Source: Prunus persica (taxonomy: Eukaryota; Streptophyta; Magnoliopsida; Rosales; Rosaceae). From it: a stretch of 64,000 nucleotides of DNA. The stretch lies in the NCBI RefSeq assembly GCF_000346465.2, contig NC_034016.1, positions 18,216,570 through 18,280,569 of the forward strand. Reading direction: 5' to 3'. The notes beneath the pieces were generated by a model, which was not told the DNA's origin, did not search any database, and was given only the letters and a program-made list of their open reading frames with translations. A program made the translations under genes and the position numbers. Positions 55,921 to 64,000 of this stretch are shown here, in pieces (positions within the stretch are counted from its first letter, which is position 1; each line of letters opens with the position of its first letter).

Positions 55921-56271
55921 TCTCTCCACTTAGCGTAACTATTTTTTTTCATTTCTAAAATTTTGCAAAGGGAACTTCATTAAAGAAATGGACCCTACAA
56001 CACAGAGGCCCAAAATACAGAAACAAACTAAAACCCAAAATCAAAGAGAGAAAAAAAAATTTGTCAAAACCAAGTTTTTATTTTCTAGTTATTTTTGGAA
56101 TTCAAACTTAGTACCTCTTCATCTATATGAAGTGAGAAAATTCTCAAGATAGTAAGCATTACGCACAATTTGGAATCGTCCAGAGGTGAGAAAATTCTCA
56201 AAACTTCATTGATAAAGTATTGATAACATGAGCTCGAACTTTGCCGAAACACGATATTTGAGAGAGCGTAA

Positions 56272-56416
56272 CTAGACTGATTGGGTAAGATGACCTTGCT
56301 CTACCAAAGAGGCAATACAATCATCAAACATCTCTTGGATAGTCTTGAACTTGAACCCTAGACCCTTCAACTTTGAGGTGTTCAAATCATACCTTGGCCT
56401 GCCTAGTTGCTCAAAC
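56272..56416 (-). pseudogene. TKPR1-like reductase copy C, last exon only
   Basis: Only the equivalent of exon 6 remains ([20 protein letters not shown] onward, ending in an extended tail before TAG at 56274-56272), with part of intron 5 as far as about 56560. There the sequence jumps to a SINE remnant and then to the upstream flank seen in copy B. Exons 1-5 are gone, so it cannot make a reductase. Confidence 0.9.
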
Positions 56417-56561
56417 CTGAAAATTCCCATGTACACATTAAACTTAATAACAGTTAATAATCTTCTGTTTTCCAGAAATTTATTTTGAATCTTTTACTTA
56501 ATTTAATTCCCATGTAGACTAGCTAGCTATCTATTTGTTTGTTTTTACTACTTACATTTGG

Positions 56562-56636
56562 GTCTTAGGTTCGAAACTCCTTTTCCTATAATTTAGACTA
56601 TCACTTGTAATAAAAACAAAAACATAAAAACAAACA
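56562..56636 (+). mobile_element. SINE remnant at the copy C deletion junction
   Basis: This is the 3' half of the same SINE family as 52759-52872 (GGTTCGAAACTCC, AATTTAGACTATCAC, A-rich tail), followed by sequence matching the right flank of the copy B SINE (ATAAAGATTGGCCAAAG). The 5' half was lost in the deletion. Confidence 0.75.
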
Positions 56637-57495
56637 ACACCGCCATAAAGATTGGCCAAAGTTACCTATTAACCAATGGAATTCTATGTGGTACTCACAA
56701 ACTGGTCAAGTCTCCGGGTTTCACATTTGTCCTCAAGACCGCGCTCATCAACCCAAGAAGGAATTTCAAGCCTCATTGCTCTAAAACGCCGGGTTCGTAT
56801 TTTCTAGGTCCATTGCTCGCTGAAATGCAGTCCATTTATTTATTGGGCCGGACACTTCGAAAGACCTTTTCTTTCTTTGTTTTTCACTGAAAAAGTCGTT
56901 TTCTATTAATATAATATGGAAAAGCCATATTTAAAAAATAATAATAATTAATTTCCTTGAAAAGAAACATGAAAAGGAACAACTAATAGTAATAAGATAT
57001 AAGCTAGATTTTCAAAGAAAATCTAAAAATTCTAACTCACCCTCTTCTATTTACCAACATATGAATTAGAACCCAAAAAATAATAATATTTATTTTCAAT
57101 TGCAAGTAAAATCTTTGATGGAAGGCTAGAAGAAGCATCTCCAAACTTCCTACTCCCATTTGGTTTAGAGCACTTTAAATACAAGAAGACAACAACCTAC
57201 GAATTTAGGAGGAGGGAACAACAAAGAACAAACAGAAGCACTTCTTCCTGTTCTGTCTTTGCAGCGCTCAAAACATCAACCAGGTACTCTCTCTCTCTCT
57301 CTCTCAAATTCAGTTTAAACCAAGCTATCTCCTTTTCGTGTTATATAAAGCATATATAAGTAAACAAACTTTATAAAAGCAAAATTAATTTCGTTTGATA
57401 CCCTACCCGCCGATTTAAAAACCCACAACCCAAAAAACCAATCTGAGAAAAAGCTCTGATTTTTGGCTGAAAAAAGCTCTGGGTTTTGGCTGAAG
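56637..57495. promoter_or_regulatory. HDA19 upstream region
   Basis: The first part (to about 56760) repeats the flank of the copy B reductase. The rest holds the HDA19 promoter and leader, with a (CT)n tract at 57288-57306. A 5' UTR intron starting at CAACCAG|GTACTCTC (57281) is possible. Confidence 0.5.
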
Positions 57496-60400
57496 ATGGA
57501 CACCGGCGGCAACTCTTTAGCATCGGGTCCAGACGGAGTGAAGAGAAAGGTGAGTTATTTCTACGACCCAGAAGTGGGAAATTACTATTATGGCCAAGGG
57601 CACCCGATGAAGCCTCACCGGATTCGCATGACCCATGCCCTTCTCGCCCACTACGGTCTTCTGCAACATATGCAGGTCCTCAAACCCTACCCGGCCCGAG
57701 ACCGGGACCTCTGCCGCTTCCACGCCGACGATTACGTTTCGTTTCTCCGAAACATCACCCCCGAAACGCAGCAGGACCAGCTGAGGCAACTCAAGCGGTT
57801 CAATGTGGGTGAGGACTGCCCCGTCTTTGATGGGTTGTATTCGTTTTGCCAGACTTACGCTGGTGGCTCTGTTGGTGGTGCTGTGAAACTCAACCATGGC
57901 TTCTGTGACATTTCTATCAATTGGGCTGGTGGTTTGCACCATGCTAAGAAGTGTGAGGCTTCTGGGTTTTGCTATGTCAATGATATTGTGCTTGCAATCT
58001 TGGAGCTTCTTAAGCTGCATGAGGTTAGTTTATCTGATTTCAAATAGTCTAAAGGTTTTGACTTTTTTCGTGTTGGGTTAGTTTTGTTTCGTAGAATTCT
58101 GAAATGGGTTATTGAAAGTGTTGATGTTTTGCCAAACAGCGTGTTTTGTATGTGGACATTGATATTCACCATGGAGATGGTGTTGAAGAGGCGTTTTACA
58201 CGACGGACAGGGTCATGACGGTTTCATTTCATAAGTTTGGGGATTATTTCCCAGGCACAGGAGACATTCGCGATATTGGGTACGGAAAAGGGAAGTATTA
58301 CTCCCTTAATGTTCCGTTGGACGATGGGATTGATGATGAGAGCTACCATTACTTGTTCAAGCCCATCATTGGGAAGGTGATGGAAATTTTTAGGCCTGGT
58401 GCTGTTGTTCTCCAGTGTGGTGCTGATTCTTTATCCGGGGACAGGCTTGGCTGCTTCAACCTTTCCATCAAAGGTCATGCCGAGTGTGTTAGATATATGA
58501 GATCCTTCAATGTCCCACTCTTGCTTCTAGGTGGCGGTGGGTATACTATTCGGAACGTTGCTCGTTGCTGGTGCTACGAGGTACTCTTCTTGTATTTTGT
58601 TTTATTTATTAAGGTTTCCAAACTATTCCATGTGACGTGATTATGCTGAACATACAACATGGTTTTTAACATATGAGTAATAATTTCTTACCAGAGAGTA
58701 TGTCGTGTTATGTGATTGAATAATAAGCCTGTAGTCTGGCAGATGATTACTCTTTTACACATGGCCGTTGGTGTAACATCTCTAATTTCTGCTTACAATA
58801 TTCGGCACAGTTTATTTAGTTTTAACTCTTGAGTCTTGACTGAATACTTTTGATCTGAATTTGTGGTTTGTAAAACAGACGGGAGTTGCACTTGGAGCAG
58901 AAATTGAGGACAAAATGCCACAGCATGAATATTATGAGTATTTTGGCCCAGATTATACTCTTCATGTTGCCCCTAGTAACATGGAAAATAAGAATTCTCA
59001 TGTGTTACTGGAAGAAATACGGTCTAAGCTTCTTGAAAACCTCTCCAGGCTTCAGCATGCACCCAGTGTCCAATTTCATGAAAGACCTCCTGATACTGAG
59101 CTTCCAGAGGTACTTTTGTGCAACAAATTTTTTTTTTTTCCGGGAATTAATTCCATTTTCCATCTTCTATATTCGTCAAAACTTAATAGTCATCTTATTG
59201 AAACATATTCTTCTGTATTGATTTGTTTGACTTATCATAGCAAATTATTGTTCTTTGTTCGCATTTTACATGATACAGCTAAGTGAATGAGGGTTTCATT
59301 TGTGTAATGTCTAAATAAGTAGCTTATAATAGAAAAATGTTCTCCAGCTTAAAATCACAGAACAAGCTGGAACTGGTGCCCCTGTTGACTCCAAAGAGAA
59401 ATTCATCCTAAGCAGAAGACTCCGAAATTATTCTTTTCTTAATGGCCATCAAGCAGACATTTTGACATTAATATATTTTCCCTCTCCTTCCTCTAATGCG
59501 GCATTTATTGTTGCTTAAGTGATAGAATACTTGATGACCCAAAGGAAAAAGTTGTGTATCTAAACTGCCGCAAAGCTCCCATCTTTCTTACTATTCTTCA
59601 ATCTTTGTATAATGAATGTAGCTTGCTAGTTTACATCAATCTAATTTGAGTTGTTATCTAGTTAATACTTTTATAGGATTGTAATCAGTATTTGAAATTT
59701 TCTTGTCAAAACTCATGTAGGCGGATGACGATCAGGATGACGGAGACGAAAGGTGGGATGCGGATTCTGATATGGATGTTGATGATGAACGGTATTTTAA
59801 TTTCTTCTCTTAATTTACTATCATTATCTTGCACTTTCATCTTTGCAATATTCTGATTTATGGTTTTATACAGTAAGCCGTTATCAAGCAGAGTAAAGAA
59901 AGAGATCGTTGAAACTGAGGTTAAGGATCCGGTATGCTACAAATCATCGTACAAACTTTTTTGTAAATTGGGTGCAGAAGCATATAAACTATAATTCAGT
60001 GAAATCGAGCAATCGATTCATTTGTCTAGTCTTGAATATTCTTATGCATAGTAAATTGTGCTCATTGTCTTTGATGACGGACAAGTGGCTAGACTTTTCA
60101 CTCATGGCAAAGAAACATGAGGAAATCTTGTCTCTTAGTAGTGTTTCTTTTTATTATCCTGTTTCCGATATGGTGTTATGTGAAGCCTACACTGGATTAG
60201 TACTGTTCTTTTTTTATCTTTTTTGAATGAGAAGCATGACTGTTCAAGATGGCGTAGCATGACAATATGTTTCCTTTTCTGTTTATGCGTATATGTTTAT
60301 GTCCTGCACGTAGCACGACTATGTTCTTGTGATGTGCTCATATCATTTGTTGTGCTACATTTCAAAATTTACATATGCATGTGGCTTATATCCTCTTGCA

Positions 60401-60809
60401 TGACAACGTATGTCATATTCGTTCTGCATTTGTACTCAATAAATGATGGGATTGAAGATTCACAACATTGAACAGTTTAGATCCTATTTGTTGTGTTTAT
60501 TTGCCTCAACAATTTGTATTTCTGGTTGGCATGGTGTACCGGGGAGCCAGAAAGGAAGCACAGAGAATGCTAGAGGCTCAGGCTATGATCCAGCAGTAGA
60601 AGAGATTACAACAGGCGCAAAGGTGAAGTTAAACACACAAGTCCACAGACAAAAGCAGGACACGCTTGATTTAAAAATGCTTATGAACTAATGGTTTTTC
60701 CTGTCGGCATTGATATTTGCAGGCTTTGGATATGGGCTCTGGGTCTGCGGATGAACCGAGTGTGAAGGTTGAACAAGAGACTCTGAATAAGCCTGCTGAT
60801 CAGATATAA
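57496..60809 (+). CDS. HDA19: RPD3/HDA1-class histone deacetylase HDA19
   Basis: Seven coding exons, 57496-58023, 58140-58580, 58879-59109, 59721-59791, 59874-59931, 60551-60622 and 60723-60809, give 495 aa (Arabidopsis HDA19 has 501). It begins [20 protein letters not shown]. The catalytic domain spans about 18-390: [12 protein letters not shown], the zinc ligands Asp184 and His186 (DIDIHHGDG) and Asp272 ([10 protein letters not shown]), and [12 protein letters not shown]. The acidic tail (about 400-495) carries [11 protein letters not shown] and is poorly conserved. HDA19 removes acetyl groups from histone tails in co-repressor complexes in the nucleus and affects development, light and stress responses. 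The acceptor of exon 6 (GGGAGCCAG|AAAGGA) is weak and was chosen because it alone keeps the phase; the others are clear. The frame is open upstream but has no earlier ATG. Confidence 0.95.
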
Positions 60810-61543
60810 ACGTTATCATGACCAATTTTCTTTTTTTGGTCAATTATCATGAGCAAAGTCATTCTAACTTTAGGCTTGATTTATGGATGAGTCCAGATTA
60901 GGGTAGCAATTGGAAATGAACTTGTATCCAAATTTGGCCTCTTGTACTTGTAGATGCATTTTTAAATATTGAATTGAGAGGAAGGCATGGAACAGCAATC
61001 GTATTATTGTACCATAAAACCATATTTATGTCAAGAAATGCCATTTCAATTACCTTTACTCAAAAGAATTTTCACTTTTTATTGACAATTGGAGTGATGT
61101 AACAAACGCCTGGGGGCCAAGAAGAAAACCTGAATAACATGTACGTTATTGGAACAAAGCCAGTAAGTCTTAAATTACAAGGCAAACTGGTAAACGGGAA
61201 AATCCAATTTTGACAGTCTGTTCCAATGACTTGGTTTTTCTTCTCATGAATATTGTCACTAGTATTTCCATCAGTTGTATGTAAATTTGTAGGTGTCCAG
61301 TCAGTACAACCTGACTGATCTTAGATTTCCGACTTCGAGCCCTTTTCAGCGGCTGAGTAGCAAACGAAAGACTATGTTAAGTGTGGCACGGGGCAGTCGA
61401 AGGCAGCAATCTGAGACTCACCTGAGTTGTATCTGTCCAGGCTAAGTTGGAGAGTCCTGAGACTCTATTACTAAAGACTGAAAGATAAATATGATGTCAG
61501 GTATTCTGGTTTATCAACAAATCAAGCCATCCAGTATTGGTTA
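60810..61543. other. convergent 3' ends of the HDA19 and CLC-e genes
   Basis: About 730 bp holding both 3' UTRs. No other feature was seen. Confidence 0.5.
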
Positions 61544-64000
61544 CTACCAGCCAAGGGATTCTCTGGTTGCTAGAGCTCTGCAACCACCAAAGGAAAAAAA
61601 CAAGTACAAAATCAGAAAATTAGCAAACTAATGAGAATTTCTATGTCAAACTTTGAGTTTAATGCAATCCTCCGTACACAAATAGTAATGCAAAACTGAA
61701 GCAAATAAATGAGAGTCTATAACGGCAAAGAAAAATGTTGGTACCTGCAAGTGAGACTGATACATTCTCTGTCTAAAAGGCCAACTAGGTGCCCTCTGTG
61801 ATCTTGAACATGCTCTGTAACAACTGGAATTTGATTCATTCCATACCTATTCATAATATTCTGAGCTGAAAGTAGATTCATACTGGGTGTAGCAGTCCAT
61901 GGTATTTGGCATACTTCCCCATCTGAAGAACACATTTCAGATACTATAAGCTCCTGTAACAGTACAACCAGTCATTCAAGCTCACAGGGCCACAAAAACG
62001 TAAAAATTAGCAGTAGTTCAACAAGACAATAATCCATTACCTTGGGTCTCTGTCTTCTTGATTGTGCATATTTATTGCTGTACTCTTGAATGTCTTTAAG
62101 TGTCAGTAAACCAATTAGAATATGATCATTATCAACGATCATAGCACAGGGCTGCTTCTCTGCAAGCATGAGAGTCACTGCTTCTGTAAGCAAAGTGTCC
62201 TTTAAAACAGTCACATATCTCGTCCTCATGGCTTCAGAAACGAATATTCTCTTTTCCAACTTTTCAGTGTCAATATTAGAATCATCTATACAGAGTGAAC
62301 TTTCAATTTCACAAAGGTCACTCGCGTTAGACGTCCTTTCAGTGAAAGCATTACTAGAAGATAGCCCACTTGCACTAGGGGAAGGTACTTCAGGTTGTTG
62401 AAAGCTACTAGTTTTTCCCTGATTGAGTTTCTTACTCTTCCAGCTATCTTTTTTTCTCCTTGTCTGTCCAGATGTGATCCATGAAGATAACCCCACAGCT
62501 CCAAGTAGCGGAAGAACAATTCGATAATCTTGTGTCAATTCGAAAAGCAGCAGAACTGAGGTAAGGGGTACCTGACAGACTCCTGAAAGAGTAGCAGCCA
62601 TTCCAACCTGTAAAAGGAACCGCTCCAATGGTCAACCACAACCTGATTTTGACTACCCGTTATAGCTTCAAATTTCAGCAGAGAATTCCAAACAGAGAAA
62701 TAATATATTCACACAGAAAGTTAGGCTTTTCTGTCTTAATTATTACATAGTATTACAATGAAAAGTTATCTCATGTACCGTCCATGTCAATTTTCAAAAA
62801 CATTTGACAATTTAGAACCAACTAGACGACTGACTTTAACCTTCTAATAAAAAAGCAGGACACACAAAACCTACTGCTGCAAAGAAAAAGGTTTTTGTCC
62901 CTGAAGCCGATGGCTAATATTGTAGGTTTCTAGTTAACTACATAAAGTGACCTCCTAATTCGAATGTGATTTTTGTTCTCAGAAATATCAAAACAGAATT
63001 CATATACAAAAAATATGAAATGCGAGTTGACCATTGCCAGAAATTTGAAGGCAGACTATCTTCTAGATACAAAAGTGGCATAGAGCATACCAGGCCATAT
63101 GCTTGCGGTGATGCTACTTCCAATATGGAGAGATGAAGTATAGGATTGGACTGAACAACTGCAGAACTGATGAGTTTCCCATATGCCATTCCTGTTGCTG
63201 CACCAATAAAAAGTGATGGAGCATAGTAGCCACCCACTAATCCAGACGCCCGGCACAAAGAGGTTGCACCTATCTTGACCACTACCAGCTGAAGCAATAG
63301 ATCAGCTGAGAGGCCTTTCACAAGTGGTCGAGATTCCAGCAAAATGTCAACATTCTCAAAACCCCAGTACAGAATTTCAGGATATGCCAATGCTATAAGC
63401 CCGACTGCTAAGCCACCCAGTATAGGGAACAAAAATCTTGGTACGCCAATAGTCTTGTGAAGATTGTCAACAATTACCAACATGTACGATGTGCACTTTG
63501 ATAAGGTTAGCGAAACCAAGCCGCATAGGACACCCAGCAAGAGATATAGCGGAAGCTCTGAAAATGATTTGAATACGTCTCACTGTTAAAACCGCAACTT
63601 TTAAATAATAACTTGAACATCTACCTCTAGATATACTAAAGGTATGCCTGAAAAAATTCATCCCAGTATAGTGAATAACCTAGTGTTGTAACAAACAATA
63701 GGGTAAACTCACAAACCATATTTGGAAAAGGAAAATCACATTACTAGGAACAAGAAATACTCATAGATTATGTAATAATGAAATAGTCAGCAGAAGAAAT
63801 TATTCAAATCAAAAGCACCAGTTTTTTTGTTCACTCGAGGGTGCAGAAATTTATCTGCAACATTTTCAAGAGTTAAACAGATAATCGATAGTATACCAGT
63901 AGGTGAGCGGAAGTCATAGTATGGGACCTTAAAGGCTGGCTCAGAGCCAAGACCAACTTCTGTAACTACAGAAGCTATCACAGCACTAAGTATGACCATA
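61544..64000 (-). CDS. CLC-e: CLC-e-type chloride channel/transporter, 3' part (runs off the window)
   Basis: Five exons are visible in transcript order: 64000-63897 (cut by the window edge), 63557-63091, 62607-62041, 61953-61745 and 61577-61544. Phases agree and the protein ends RESLGW. The membrane part shows CLC helices (LYLLLGVLCGLVSLTLSKC, FLFPILGGLAVGLIAL, SGLVGGYYAPSLFIGAATGM, ATLSGVCQVPLTSVLLLFEL). Two CBS domains follow (about RIFVSEAMRTRYVTVLKD to LKDIQEY, and MNLLSAQNIMNRYGMNQIP to VGLLDREC). Arabidopsis CLC-e is a thylakoid anion channel linked to photosynthesis and nitrate balance. Only the C-terminal half or more of the protein is seen, so targeting and the selectivity filter cannot be read. 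Confidence 0.9.

Noticed and set aside
57517..58020. 167-codon minus-strand open frame
   Set aside because: Antisense shadow of HDA19 exon 1, whose codons are GC-rich and strongly conserved.

Overview
This 64 kb window is nuclear DNA from a flowering plant. Its genes have many introns with GT..AG borders, AT-rich intergenic sequence and plant-only families: FHY3/FAR1, phototropin, PPR, mTERF, L-type lectin kinase, DC1 and tetraketide pyrone reductase. Protein similarity suggests a rosid eudicot, possibly Rosaceae. That is inference; the species cannot be read from the sequence. No organellar, bacterial or viral block was seen.

Layout, left to right: an ARID plus HSP20-like chromatin gene (646-6007, minus; 12 exons assembled); FRS5-like and FRS9-like genes, which are domesticated Mutator transposases, in tandem (8544-16114, plus); a DC1 zinc-finger gene (18238-18966, plus); an L-type lectin receptor kinase (20115-22628, plus); an mTERF6-like gene (23225-24214, minus) sharing a short divergent promoter with a small PPR gene (24869-25822, plus); a RING-H2 gene (28555-29037, plus); the AP-1 sigma adaptin gene (31581-33128, plus); phototropin 2 (34145-43919, minus; 22 coding exons, 1000 aa); a repeat-rich zone (about 45.9-56.8 kb) with one intact and two broken TKPR1-like reductase copies (minus); histone deacetylase HDA19 (57496-60809, plus); and the 3' part of a CLC-e chloride channel gene (61544-64000, minus, running off the edge).

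From memory, the Arabidopsis neighbours At4g38130 (HDA19), At4g38140 (RING), At4g38150 (PPR), At4g38160 (mTERF6), At4g38170 (FRS9) and At4g38180 (FRS5) all appear here, interleaved with relatives of At4g35410 (AP-1 sigma), At4g35420 (TKPR1) and At4g35440 (CLC-e). The genes are functionally independent: chromatin and light signalling (ARID, FRS, PHOT2, HDA19), organelle expression (mTERF6, PPR), vesicle traffic (AP-1), perception (LecRK) and sporopollenin synthesis (TKPR1).

The accessory interest lies in mobile DNA. A hAT-type MITE, a Helitron with its empty site preserved in two paralogous copies, a solo LTR with a 5-bp duplication and tRNA-type SINEs can all be delimited to within a few bases. 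The least explained object is a duplicated block of about 1.4-1.7 kb (48.69-50.16 and 54.25-55.92 kb). It carries 16 or more copies of a near-palindromic motif around GAACTTGAAGTTC and ends in a conserved coiled-coil reading frame. No clearly new multi-gene system was found.
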